64,000 nucleotides of DNA, taken from the NCBI GenBank assembly GCA_024508935.1, contig JANINW010000030.1, positions 25,455-89,454 on the forward strand, written 5' to 3'. The notes beneath the pieces were generated by a model. It saw only the letters and a program-made list of their open reading frames with translations, was not told the DNA's origin and did no database searches. Shown here one piece after another: positions 1-7,691 of the stretch. The DNA comes from Flavipsychrobacter sp. (GTDB taxonomy: Bacteria > Bacteroidota > Bacteroidia > Chitinophagales > Chitinophagaceae). Within the stretch, counting starts at the first letter, position 1. Each line of letters opens with the position of its first letter. Both the position numbers and the translations under genes were made by a program.

Positions 1-690
1 GCGCAAACCATCAAGCACTTCAAGAAATTCAGCGAAGGACTCAAAGGCCCATGTCTTGAAGTAGGTTCGTTGATAGACCCTTCATATGTTCAGCACCTGC
101 CCAGGGATATACACGGCTCTGCTGTACCGGAGCCCTATATAGGTATAGATATTTTCCCGGGAGAAGGTGTTGATTATGTATTGAACCTATGCAAGGACGA
201 GGACCTGCAAAAACTTCCCTATCAGCAGTATAACATCATCCATTGCCATTACATCATGGAGCATGTGCCGGATATATTCAGCATGGCCCGTAATATAAAT
301 AAACTGCTTGCACCCGGGGGCATACTCATGTTCAGTGTCCCTTTCGCATGGCGTATACACCGCATACCTGTAGATATGTGGCGTTTCACACCACAGTCTA
401 TAGACTACTTATTCCCGGACATTGAATTTATTGACGAAAAATGTGCCCTGTCCGTAAGGCGCGGAGATAAAACCTATCGCCTAGACGAGTTCCCTGAATT
501 TAATTTCGGGGAAGGCTTGGCTAAATACCCTGCGTCCATCAAATGGTATGTGAAGATCATGAGAAAGTTAGGTCTAGATCGTGACATCTTTAACCAGCGT
601 GCCTTACTGTATGAGACCAACCTGATGATGTATGGTATAAAAAAAGACAAGCCTACGTATTCCTATATCGACAGTAAATACCTGCTGTAA
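1..690 (+). CDS. SAM-dependent methyltransferase (class I), 5' truncated by window edge
   Basis: The reading frame is open from base 1, so the gene begins before the window; the in-frame TTG at 70 is not the true start. The residues just before it read CLEVGS, which resembles the glycine-containing SAM-binding motif I of class I methyltransferases. Further on come IIHCHYIMEHVPD, the post-II acidic/His motif typical of Methyltransf_11, and LAPGGILMFSVP, the usual motif following strand 5. The later PVDMWRFTPQSI segment resembles methyltransferases found in surface-polysaccharide loci. The substrate cannot be read from the sequence. No signal peptide is visible in the part present. The fold is fairly certain; the role is not. 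Confidence 0.75.
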   Translation, partial: AQTIKHFKKFSEGLKGPCLEVGSLIDPSYVQHLPRDIHGSAVPEPYIGIDIFPGEGVDYVLNLCKDEDLQKLPYQQYNIIHCHYIMEHVPDIFSMARNINKLLAPGGILMFSVPFAWRIHRIPVDMWRFTPQSIDYLFPDIEFIDEKCALSVRRGDKTYRLDEFPEFNFGEGLAKYPASIKWYVKIMRKLGLDRDIFNQRALLYETNLMMYGIKKDKPTYSYIDSKYLL

Positions 691-841
691 AACAGCAGCA
701 ATCTCTACATCTTATCATACCGGGGCGGCAAATCTGAAGCCTCTTGATTCCATATGCCGGTAATTCCTGATTCAGCCTGTTAAAAACAGTTACCGGCACG
801 GTCTGTTTGTAAATACCTTGTTATTAAGCCCATATCGGCAA

Positions 842-870
842 AAACTTAACATTAAGTAATTGTTAAGTTT
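842..870. promoter_or_regulatory. Perfect 10-bp inverted repeat upstream of the transglutaminase-like gene
   Basis: The arms at 842-851 and 861-870 are exact reverse complements around a 9-base loop in AT-rich DNA. The repeat lies about 30 bases before the TTG start at 902 and 150 bases after the methyltransferase stop. It could be an operator for the downstream gene or a weak terminator for the upstream one. No clear T-tract follows, which favours a regulatory site slightly. Confidence 0.35.
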
Positions 871-901
871 TCGTAAATTCATGTAAGTAATTGATGAAGC
901 A

Positions 902-2101
902 TTGAAATCCAGTCTCTTAATATGGTTTACAGTTGTGCTGCTGGCCCTTCCCGGCCGGTTGCTGGCAGATGCCGGTAAAGACCTGAGTGCCGATTTCAAT
1001 TTCTGTGGCGACGAGATAGCCTTTTCTTACGATTCGTCGGTATATATAGACTACAATACACCGCTTAGCCAGGCATCTATCAACGAGTTTTACAACCAGA
1101 TGGAGCAAGCCAATTTTGAGCCGGTTATTGCCAGCCTGCTGGCTTACAAGCTCAAATATCGTCCCGATGACTGGCTGTATTACCAGCTGATACGCCGCAC
1201 AGCCCAAAAGCTAAGCCCTAAAAGCGAAAATTACGCCCGCTATACGCTCTATAAGTGGTTCCTGCTGTGCAAAACCGGCTATGATGCCACACTCTCTATA
1301 TCGGATAATAAGATATTATTTTACGTACACAGCGATGAGAATATCTATGATATCCCTTATCATATGCGCAATGGCAAACAGTATGTATGCCTGAACTATC
1401 ATGATTATGGAGAAATAGATTTTAAAAAGGAAGTATTTATGCCGGTGGCCATCCATATACCCGAAGCCACACACAGTTTTTCCTATAAAGTAACTCACCT
1501 GCCCGACTTTCGTGCAGCTGATTACAAAGAGAAAGACCTCGAATTCAACTATTACCAGAATGAGTACAAATTCAAGGTAAAAATAAACCCGGAAGTAAAA
1601 AGCCTGTTTGCCAATTACCCGGTTACCGATTACCAGGCTTATTTCAATATGCCGCTGAGCAGTGGCACTTATGCTACGCTGATACCTGCCCTGAAAGAAT
1701 ATATGCAGGGTATGAACCAGCGCCAGGGTGTTGACTACCTGATGCGTTTTACGCGCTATGCATTCCTGTACGAAACAGACAGGCAGAATTTTGGTAAAGA
1801 AAAACGCCTGTCACCAGAACAAACACTGCTGTATGACTATAGTGACTGCGAAGACCGCTCGGCGCTCTTCTTTTACCTGGTAAAGGAAATATATAACCTG
1901 CCAATGATCGTGCTGGCATTTCCCCAGCATGTGACGATCGCGGTTAAATTCGACAAACCGGTTGGCAAACCTATTATCTATAACGGTAACAAATACTCTG
2001 TTTGTGAACCCACGCCTCAAAAAGAGGACCTTTCTCTCGGCGAACTATCTCCTGACCTGAAGAAAACTACCTACGAGATAGCTTACGCTTATAACCCATA
2101 G
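902..2101 (+). CDS. Secreted transglutaminase-like cysteine-protease-fold protein
   Basis: The N-terminus has a hydrophobic signal peptide (about residues 1-22, ending near LLADA). The C-terminal part carries the order of motifs expected for the transglutaminase-like superfamily: DCEDRSALFFYLVKE with the candidate nucleophile Cys, then PQHVTIAV with the candidate His, then VCEPTPQKEDLSLGELSP where family members hold the third catalytic residue. The N-terminal 250 residues look like beta-rich extracytoplasmic sequence with no domain I can name. TTG at 902 is the only reasonable start after the in-frame stop at 884. The protein probably acts in the periplasm or at the cell surface. Whether it is an active peptidase or only uses the fold is not known. 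Confidence 0.7.
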   Translation: MKSSLLIWFTVVLLALPGRLLADAGKDLSADFNFCGDEIAFSYDSSVYIDYNTPLSQASINEFYNQMEQANFEPVIASLLAYKLKYRPDDWLYYQLIRRTAQKLSPKSENYARYTLYKWFLLCKTGYDATLSISDNKILFYVHSDENIYDIPYHMRNGKQYVCLNYHDYGEIDFKKEVFMPVAIHIPEATHSFSYKVTHLPDFRAADYKEKDLEFNYYQNEYKFKVKINPEVKSLFANYPVTDYQAYFNMPLSSGTYATLIPALKEYMQGMNQRQGVDYLMRFTRYAFLYETDRQNFGKEKRLSPEQTLLYDYSDCEDRSALFFYLVKEIYNLPMIVLAFPQHVTIAVKFDKPVGKPIIYNGNKYSVCEPTPQKEDLSLGELSPDLKKTTYEIAYAYNP

Positions 2102-2172
2102 CCAAGCGCTTAACGCTTATTACTTTGCTACATAATGGCATATGATTTTTATCCTGTAGGATAAAAGCTGCT

Positions 2173-2388
2173 ATGATACTATTTGAAGGCCAGTTGATCT
2201 TTGCAGACGAACTGTTTATAGTGAAATTATTTGCACGCCGCCCGGGAGAGAACTTTTACCGGCTGATGGTTGATGATCTCAAAACTTACCTGGAGAACCT
2301 TGATGGAATATGGTTTGCGCAGGGTGTGAGAAATGATCTGTGTCAATATATAGGCCGGCATATACAAGAAACCAGTACGATGGCATAA
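2173..2388 (+). CDS. Small hypothetical protein (71 aa)
   Basis: A short ORF starting at ATG lies between the transglutaminase-like gene and the DUF4142 lipoprotein gene, on the same strand. The product is soluble, slightly acidic, with a central PGENFYRLMVDDL stretch and no signal peptide or membrane segment. I do not recognise a family. Its placement between two real genes and the absence of a better ORF in the gap support it, but size and lack of homology knowledge keep confidence moderate. Confidence 0.5.
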   Translation: MILFEGQLIFADELFIVKLFARRPGENFYRLMVDDLKTYLENLDGIWFAQGVRNDLCQYIGRHIQETSTMA

Positions 2389-2445
2389 TATTTAGTATGG
2401 TACGGCATATCATTCACCACATTACTTAACCAAAAACTAAAAAGT

Positions 2446-3006
2446 ATGAAAAAGCCGGTTTATTCACTTATGATTGCCTGCAGCATGGCTATGTTTGCAG
2501 CCTGCGGCCCTTCTGAAAACGACAGCAACAAACAAGCTGAAGAACAGAACGAACAAAAATTTGACGACACAAAAATGGAAAACGATGCCGATTTTGCAAC
2601 CAAAGCTGCATCAGGCGGTATGATGGAAGTAGAATTGGGTAAACTGGCTGTGGCTAATGCAGGATCTGCTGATGTAAAGGCATTTGGACAAAATATGATC
2701 GATGACCATACTAAGGCCAATGACGAACTGAAAGCAGCTGCCCAGGCTAAGAACATTACACTGCCGGATGTACCGGATGCAGATGCACAAAAAAAGATAA
2801 GTGACCTGTCTGAAAAGAAAGGTGCCGATTTCGACAAAGCCTATATGGACCTGATGGTAAGCGACCACAAAGAAGATATAGATGAGTTTCAGAAAGAAGC
2901 AAACGACGGGAAAGATGCTGACCTGAAAAGCTGGGCTGCCGGTAAAGTGCCTGTACTGCAACACCATCTTGAAATGGCACAAGGCATAAAAGACAAACTG
3001 AAATAA
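2446..3006 (+). CDS. DUF4142 domain lipoprotein
   Basis: The N-terminus is a lipoprotein signal (hydrophobic core then FAACG, with the acylated Cys near residue 20), followed by a charged linker. Residues about 48-186 match the DUF4142 pattern: DADFATKAASGGMMEVELG, then VKAFGQNMIDDHTKAND, and late helices containing SDHKEDIDEFQKEA and LQHHLEMAQ. This is a ferritin-like all-helical domain, common in soil Bacteroidota and often stress-linked, of unknown biochemistry. A related DUF4142-type protein lies at 45075-45728. A strong terminator follows. Confidence 0.82.
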   Translation: MKKPVYSLMIACSMAMFAACGPSENDSNKQAEEQNEQKFDDTKMENDADFATKAASGGMMEVELGKLAVANAGSADVKAFGQNMIDDHTKANDELKAAAQAKNITLPDVPDADAQKKISDLSEKKGADFDKAYMDLMVSDHKEDIDEFQKEANDGKDADLKSWAAGKVPVLQHHLEMAQGIKDKLK

Positions 3007-3031
3007 ATACTATCGACACATACAAATAAAT

Positions 3032-3060
3032 AAGGCCCGCCTGGAGCGGGCCTTATTTTA
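3032..3060. terminator. Intrinsic terminator between convergent genes
   Basis: A 9-bp GC-rich stem (3032-3040 with 3046-3054) closes a 5-base loop and is followed by ATTTTA. It lies 25 bases after the DUF4142 stop and just before the end of the convergent gene at 3067, so it probably serves both. Confidence 0.8.
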
Positions 3061-3066
3061 TGCTGT

Positions 3067-3291
3067 TTAGCACATATTCAGTTCCCTGAACTCAATATGG
3101 CTTTTCAGCAAACGCTCATGGAAAAGGTAGGCTTGTGCATCGTTATCGTAACGGAAAGTAACTACCAGCGTGCTGAATTGCGGCTCTATGCCAAAACGTA
3201 CATGCTGGTTAACGGATTTGCCAATGTTCAGAATAGCCTGCAAATCTTCAGGCGGTATAGTGCGCCTGACACTAAAACTAAACTGGCTCAT
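3067..3291 (-). CDS. Small hypothetical protein (74 aa)
   Basis: The minus-strand frame has a start ATG preceded by AAGGGAG at a good Shine-Dalgarno distance, which is rare in this window and supports both strand and start. The product alternates hydrophobic and charged residues (SVRRTIPPEDLQAILN, STLVVTFRYDNDAQAYLF), suggesting a compact alpha/beta domain in the cytoplasm. No family is recognised. An overlapping plus-strand frame (3097-3333) is less protein-like and has no ribosome-binding site. It converges with the DUF4142 gene on a shared terminator. Confidence 0.6.
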   Translation of the reverse strand: MSQFSFSVRRTIPPEDLQAILNIGKSVNQHVRFGIEPQFSTLVVTFRYDNDAQAYLFHERLLKSHIEFRELNMC

Positions 3292-3426
3292 AAATTTTCT
3301 CCCTTAAAATGGGAAATGAAAGATATAATATAATAATTGATATTCCAGTTAAATAATAATTATTGATACCCGGCAGCTACATAGATTGTAGCTACAAAGA
3401 AAATATATCCCCCGATCCGTTCTCAG

Positions 3427-4248
3427 GTGTCATATTATATGCGCTACTTATTTTTTACGCTATTAGCAATACTATTATGTATCGGCACCTCGGTAGCCGA
3501 AAATAAAAACTACCCCACAGCTCAGAATCATCCCCCCCTTTCTATAGCCGATTCTATAGCCTGCAAGCGCTACCTTGATAGTGCTGACAATTCCTTGTTA
3601 TTTTCTATACGGCGGCAGCTGTACCTCGACAGTGTTTTGCAAATTGCGCCCTGGGAAGCAGGGCTGTGGCAGCAAAAATCTATGCCCTTGCTGAAACAGC
3701 GCAAATACGAACTGGCCATGCCCTACCTGGATAGTGCCGTGAAATATAATGCGCATAAATACCTCGATTACCGGGCTTTCATTAAATGCATTTTCGCAAA
3801 ATCGTATAAGGACGCCATTACTGATTTTAATACCGCGCGGACCTTACTGGGCAACAGTGGTGTTATGGACCATCCCTACGATTTCTATGTTGGGCTCTGC
3901 TACCTGCAACTCAACAATTTCGATTCGTGCAGCTATCTTATGCAAAAATGTATTGACGAACAAACCCGAAAGAACGGGCCATCGTGGGTGCACCCTATGA
4001 ATTGGTTTTACCTGGGCATTGCACAAGAGGAACAACTGCAGTATGAAAAGGCCATAGCCAGCTTTGACAGCTGCCTGAAACTCTACCCCAATTTTTGCGA
4101 CGCTAAATACTATAAAGCAGACTGCCTTGCAAAAACAGGCCGCCTTACGGAAGCAAAACCGATTATGCAGCAGGCTCTTTCTGACTTCAGGAACGGATAT
4201 ACTATTAATGAGGATATGCCATTTACGAACTGTATCCCTACCAGGTAG
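3427..4248 (+). CDS. Secreted TPR-repeat protein, 3' end apparently frameshifted
   Basis: The start is GTG at 3427, or ATG at 3439, which gives a cleaner signal peptide (MRYLFFTLLAILLCIGTSVA). At least three TPR-like units are visible, for example RKYELAMPYLDSAVKYN, SYKDAITDFNTAR and LQYEKAIASFDSCLKLYPN followed by CDAKYYKADCLAKTGRLTEAKP. As sequenced the frame ends abruptly at 4248 after GYTINED. If one base is restored near 4216 the frame continues as AIYELYPYQVVKAFIEGY and stops at TAG 4305-4307. This continuation looks like a natural TPR-protein tail, so the gene is probably one base short here, by mutation or sequencing error. Function: protein-protein interaction scaffold in the envelope, partner unknown. 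Confidence 0.7.
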   Translation: MSYYMRYLFFTLLAILLCIGTSVAENKNYPTAQNHPPLSIADSIACKRYLDSADNSLLFSIRRQLYLDSVLQIAPWEAGLWQQKSMPLLKQRKYELAMPYLDSAVKYNAHKYLDYRAFIKCIFAKSYKDAITDFNTARTLLGNSGVMDHPYDFYVGLCYLQLNNFDSCSYLMQKCIDEQTRKNGPSWVHPMNWFYLGIAQEEQLQYEKAIASFDSCLKLYPNFCDAKYYKADCLAKTGRLTEAKPIMQQALSDFRNGYTINEDMPFTNCIPTR

Positions 4249-4407
4249 TAAAAGCATTTATTGAAGGTTATGCCAAATATCTTCAAAATGCTTCGTCCAC
4301 AAAATAGCACTATATTAAAATAAATATTTTAATATATTAACTAATTCAATGCCTAATGTGATACATTACAGGCAATATATGTAAATTCGCCGCGCATATA
4401 TCAACCG

Positions 4408-4737
4408 ATGAGACCTTTTACTTCAGACCAGGCAAAGAGGATTGCCGCAGATTTTCAGCAACTGAAAGGGAAAACTATACATGTGGGACATGCTAGTTTA
4501 CAGGTAAAATATGTTTGTGTAGCACCTGCAAACGCCGAAATGAAAGAGATATTTGTGCAGAATGTAGTAGGCAGCCTCAATAAAACACCCCAAAAAGAAA
4601 TTGAACAGTTTGTAACCAATGAGTTTGATGTCATCCTCATTGCCCAAAATGAACTATCATACACGGCTATAGACATCCGGTATTTTGCAAAGGCCCATAA
4701 TATCGCATACAATTTCCCCTACAGCGAGCGGGCATAA
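4408..4737 (+). CDS. Hypothetical protein (109 aa)
   Basis: An ATG-started ORF preceded by an AT-rich spacer that can hold a promoter. The product is soluble with alternating strands and helices (GKTIHVGHASLQVKYVCVAP, EFDVILIAQNELSYTAIDIRYFAKAHN) and no signal peptide. I do not recognise a family. The composition and predicted secondary structure look like a genuine cytoplasmic protein. It ends just before a hairpin that terminates the convergent neighbour. Confidence 0.6.
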   Translation: MRPFTSDQAKRIAADFQQLKGKTIHVGHASLQVKYVCVAPANAEMKEIFVQNVVGSLNKTPQKEIEQFVTNEFDVILIAQNELSYTAIDIRYFAKAHNIAYNFPYSERA

Positions 4738-4762
4738 AAAAACCGGCGCTATAGCACCGGCC
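4736..4762 (-). terminator. Terminator for the basic-protein gene
   Basis: An 8-bp stem with one G-T wobble (4743-4750 with 4754-4761 or so) is followed on the minus strand by a run of seven T. It sits about 17 bases after the stop of the minus-strand gene ending at 4779. Confidence 0.65.
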
Positions 4763-4778
4763 TATAACAATAGTATAT

Positions 4779-5099
4779 CTATTTTTTGCCTGATGGCTTT
4801 TGGGCCGCTGCTTTTTTTGCCGGGGCTGCCTTGCCAACAGCTAAAGCTGCTTTCTTTTTCGCTTTCGGCGAAACAGGTATCACATGCTTTTTAACCTTTT
4901 TCTTATCTGCTTTATCTTTTGCCGGTTTGGCTGCGTCTGCCATAAACAGTTTGCTTGCTTTCTTTACACGGTGGGCAAACTTTTTTTCTCCTAATACCGG
5001 TTTCAGGTAACCCATGGCTGTTTCCAGCTTGGATACTATTTCCTGCTTGGTTTCTTTTTTAGAAGCTTTTGCACTTGTTTTTTTGTCAGAGCCTGTCAT
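4779..5099 (-). CDS. Lys/Ala-rich basic protein, histone-H1-like tail
   Basis: The preferred start is the ATG at 5099 (MTGSDKKTSAK); a longer frame begins at 5129. The first half contains a possible short folded segment (KLETAMGYLKPVLGEKKFAHRVKKASKLF). The second half is almost only Lys, Ala, Pro and Val, as in AKPAKDKADKKKVKKH and PKAKKKAALAVGKAAPAKK. Such tails resemble eukaryotic H1 and bacterial Hc1-type DNA-binding proteins, so a nucleoid-associated or nucleic-acid-binding role is likely but inferred from composition only. The N-terminal segment does not match a histone family I know. Confidence 0.65.
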   Translation of the reverse strand: MTGSDKKTSAKASKKETKQEIVSKLETAMGYLKPVLGEKKFAHRVKKASKLFMADAAKPAKDKADKKKVKKHVIPVSPKAKKKAALAVGKAAPAKKAAAQKPSGKK

Positions 5100-5256
5100 G
5101 AGGATCGAATTGATTAATAATGATTTCACGCAAAATTAATATAAGCGTATTCGTTCCAATGTTAAGTTTTAAGTAAGTCTTCCGTTGTAAACAACCATCC
5201 ATTAACACCATATTAAATTATTATAAACTATCTTACATATACTAAAACCTATTGTT

Positions 5257-5421
5257 ATGCGCTCAGGGCACAGTGATGAAATAATAATCTGGCTGGTATT
5301 CATAGCTATGCTTATTCTAATAATCGGCGGAAGAAGCATTTTTCATTGGATAAAACACCGCATACAGGCAAAGCGAAAACTAAAAATGCATATACACAAT
5401 AATTCAGAACTTGAGTTCTAA
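5257..5421 (+). CDS. Small single-span membrane protein (54 aa)
   Basis: ATG at 5257 opens a 54-codon frame ending in TAA. The product has a polar N-terminus, one strongly hydrophobic segment (IIIWLVFIAMLILIIGG, about residues 9-25) and a basic C-terminal tail (HWIKHRIQAKRKLK). This gives an N-out/C-in or simple anchor topology. An own hairpin terminator follows 18 bases downstream, which supports a real transcription unit. Function unknown. Confidence 0.5.
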   Translation: MRSGHSDEIIIWLVFIAMLILIIGGRSIFHWIKHRIQAKRKLKMHIHNNSELEF

Positions 5422-5438
5422 CCATATTTATAAAACAC

Positions 5439-5463
5439 AAAGGCTGCTTTAAAAGCAGCCTTT
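5439..5463 (+). terminator. Hairpin terminator after the 54-aa gene
   Basis: The 11-base arms (5439-5449 and 5453-5463) are complementary around a very short loop. The T-rich tail is weak (TTTACAATATTTT). Confidence 0.6.
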
Positions 5464-5604
5464 ACAATATTTTCACATACCCCTGTGTTTCTGAAGGAAA
5501 TAGGCCATATAGCACCAATCTCTTAACCTGCTATGAATATAGAAACTATTTTTCACACCAGCAAATGAATAGCTAACAATTTTAAAAACTATAAATAGTT
5601 GTCA

Positions 5605-5868
5605 TTATGCAAAATATTCAACAATAGCTTTATTGAGTGTATACTCTGCCACTTTTAAAGCATCCGGCACCTGGTCATCTGCAAATATAAAATGTGACTG
5701 GTCTGCCTTATCAACCTGTAACTGGTATTGTATTTCCCGGTTGTCCAATTCTGCCAGTATGGTAAAGAAGCTTTGTCCGTCGGGCATTTGGGCATAACAC
5801 ATATCGCAATCAACCGGCCTTCCACTTATCATACACTGAAACCTGTAAATAACTGTCGCGTTTATCAT
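5605..5868 (-). CDS. Hypothetical protein (87 aa)
   Basis: An ATG-started minus-strand ORF in an otherwise gene-free gap. The product begins with a possible beta strand (INATVIYRFQCMISGRPVDCDMCYAQ) and ends in a helix (PDALKVAEYTLNKAIVEYF). It has three Cys near residues 12-24 but not in a clear metal-binding spacing. Soluble; no family recognised. Confidence 0.5.
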   Translation of the reverse strand: MINATVIYRFQCMISGRPVDCDMCYAQMPDGQSFFTILAELDNREIQYQLQVDKADQSHFIFADDQVPDALKVAEYTLNKAIVEYFA

Positions 5869-5982
5869 ACAATCATCTATTTACAAGAAATAAAGAAAAA
5901 ACTGTGCCAAAATGAGCGGATGATCACAATATTACATACAGCAATATCTGTGTTGTATTTACTAACCAAAGATTAAACAGCC

Positions 5983-7257
5983 TTAAATAAACTCCCTGAC
6001 AGCTTCTACCAGTTTATCTATTTCGGTCTTGTTATTATAAATATGGGTGGATACGCGCAGGCAGTTAACGCCGTTTTCAGGCACACTGCGTACCCTTATA
6101 TTTTTCTTCAGTAAAGATTCATACACATCTGTATAGGCCACTCCTTTTACCCTGAAACCGGTTATAGCGCAACGGCTCTTTTCTTCAACAGGGGTCAACA
6201 GTTCTATTTTATCACCCAGCTGCAGCAAGCTGTTTTGCGTATAGGTACCTAATGCTTTAATACGGTTATGAACATTTTGCATACCTATCGTTTCCATAAA
6301 ATCGATGGCAGCACTGACACCTTTGTATAAGCCCAGGGATTGTGTACCTCCGTAATAACGGTGTGCTCCCTGCGCATACTTACCCATTTTGGCGGGCTGC
6401 ACGGTCATATCCCATTTAGCATTATCGCTGCCTCCGCCCACGAAAAGAGGCTGTAATATTTGCTGAAAATCACTGCGCACGTACAGGAAGCCTGTACCCT
6501 TAGGCCCCAGCATCCATTTATGGCTGCAACTGGCATAGGTATCACACCCCATATCGTGCAGGTCAAGCATGAGCATACCAGGCCCGTGTGCCCCATCTAT
6601 GATAGAATATAAGCCCTTATCCCTGGCAAGAGTACATATCTCTTTTACCGGTAGTACCTGCCCTTGTGTACAGGGAATATGCGGTATAGCAATAGCACGT
6701 GTTTTCCTGTTAATGAGGCCGGCTATTCGGTTCAGTGTTTTTGCTGCAGTAGATGCCGGCGTGAATGTACGCAGCACTATACCATCCTGCTTTTGCCGGT
6801 TTAACCAGGGGAAAGCATTGCCTACGTGCTCATGAGTTGTGAGGATAACCTCATCTCCTCTTTTCAAAGGCAAACCGCGGCAACCTATATTGATGCCTTC
6901 TGTTACATTATGTGTAAGCGCTATCTCATCTTCATCTGCACCAACAAAGCCGGCTATCCTAGCAGCGGTATGTTCCCATCCGCCATAACCACCATGGTGG
7001 TCGCCCTCCATCATGCCATTCTTTACTGCTTCTATTACCGGGTAAGGCGATGGGCCCATAGTACCGTTGTTCATGTAAATAAGGTCGCTGGCTAAGGGGA
7101 ACATCTGGCGGACATTACGCCAGTAAGCTTCGTCATCTTCATTTATAGGTTTGCCATCCGTATTTATTTGTCGCAAGGCAGCCATAGCCTCCATCTCAAC
7201 AAAGGAAAAAGCAGCCAGCATAGACGCCGACCTTAAAAAATTTCTGCGACTGAACAT
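5983..7257 (-). CDS. Class V aminotransferase-fold PLP enzyme with Tat-like signal
   Basis: Residues 4-10 read RRNFLRS, a twin-arginine motif, followed by a hydrophobic stretch, so the folded enzyme is probably exported by the Tat system. The rest is a class V aminotransferase of the isopenicillin-N-epimerase/cysteine-desulfurase type: YMNNGTMGPSP near the N-terminus, LTHNVTEGINI, the PLP-contacting Asp in IIDGAHGPGML, and the Schiff-base Lys in SCSHKWMLGPKGTGFLYV. The length of 424 residues is usual for the family including a signal. The substrate is unknown. It is read alone on the minus strand, about 100 bases after the lipoprotein gene that precedes it. Confidence 0.82.
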   Translation of the reverse strand: MFSRRNFLRSASMLAAFSFVEMEAMAALRQINTDGKPINEDDEAYWRNVRQMFPLASDLIYMNNGTMGPSPYPVIEAVKNGMMEGDHHGGYGGWEHTAARIAGFVGADEDEIALTHNVTEGINIGCRGLPLKRGDEVILTTHEHVGNAFPWLNRQKQDGIVLRTFTPASTAAKTLNRIAGLINRKTRAIAIPHIPCTQGQVLPVKEICTLARDKGLYSIIDGAHGPGMLMLDLHDMGCDTYASCSHKWMLGPKGTGFLYVRSDFQQILQPLFVGGGSDNAKWDMTVQPAKMGKYAQGAHRYYGGTQSLGLYKGVSAAIDFMETIGMQNVHNRIKALGTYTQNSLLQLGDKIELLTPVEEKSRCAITGFRVKGVAYTDVYESLLKKNIRVRSVPENGVNCLRVSTHIYNNKTEIDKLVEAVREFI

Positions 7258-7296
7258 AGGGGTAAAACCATTTTTGAGGCTAAATAAATGTAATAA

Positions 7297-7342
7297 TTAA
7301 AGCAAACAAAAGAAAGCATTTGCCTCCTATTGTTTGCTTTAA
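7297..7342 (-). terminator. Hairpin after the small lipoprotein gene
   Basis: Twelve-base arms (7297-7308 and 7331-7342) are perfectly complementary around a 22-base loop, directly downstream of the minus-strand gene ending at 7358. The T-tract is imperfect. Confidence 0.5.
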
Positions 7343-7357
7343 AAAAGAAATATCCGC

Positions 7358-7615
7358 CTATTTGAGTGAACAGCTGCCTGAGCCCCCTAAAAAAGCAGCA
7401 GAGGAATTGATATTGGTAGACGAAGTTGAGCAATCTGATTTCGCATTCTTCTTTGTTGATTTTGAAATAACATAAGAAGTATCTGAACTAACACTGCCCG
7501 AGCCAAAAGGATCAGGAATGGTTACAGTGCATTTGCAGGTGTAATCTTTTTTACATGCTCCTAAGACTGACACGAGCGCGATAGCTACAATAAAAAGAGT
7601 ACGGTTGATCTTCAT
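7358..7615 (-). CDS. Small Cys-containing lipoprotein (85 aa)
   Basis: The N-terminus is a lipoprotein signal ending in the lipobox LGAC (Cys about residue 20). The mature part starts KKDYTCKCTVTIPDP, is rich in Ser, Thr and Gly, and has four further Cys that could form disulfides in the periplasm. Small lipoproteins with a CKCT motif are common in Chitinophagaceae genomes; their function is unknown. It is followed by a hairpin. Confidence 0.65.
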   Translation of the reverse strand: MKINRTLFIVAIALVSVLGACKKDYTCKCTVTIPDPFGSGSVSSDTSYVISKSTKKNAKSDCSTSSTNINSSAAFLGGSGSCSLK

Positions 7616-7691
7616 AAAGTTGGATTTTATAAAACTAAAATAATGGTTAAGCCCAACAATTAATAGCCCCCATTCTAATTTTAATCTTCAT

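Noticed and set aside
790-999. Minus-strand 69-aa frame across the start of the transglutaminase-like gene
   Set aside because: Runs through the inverted repeat and the signal peptide region of the real gene; no features.
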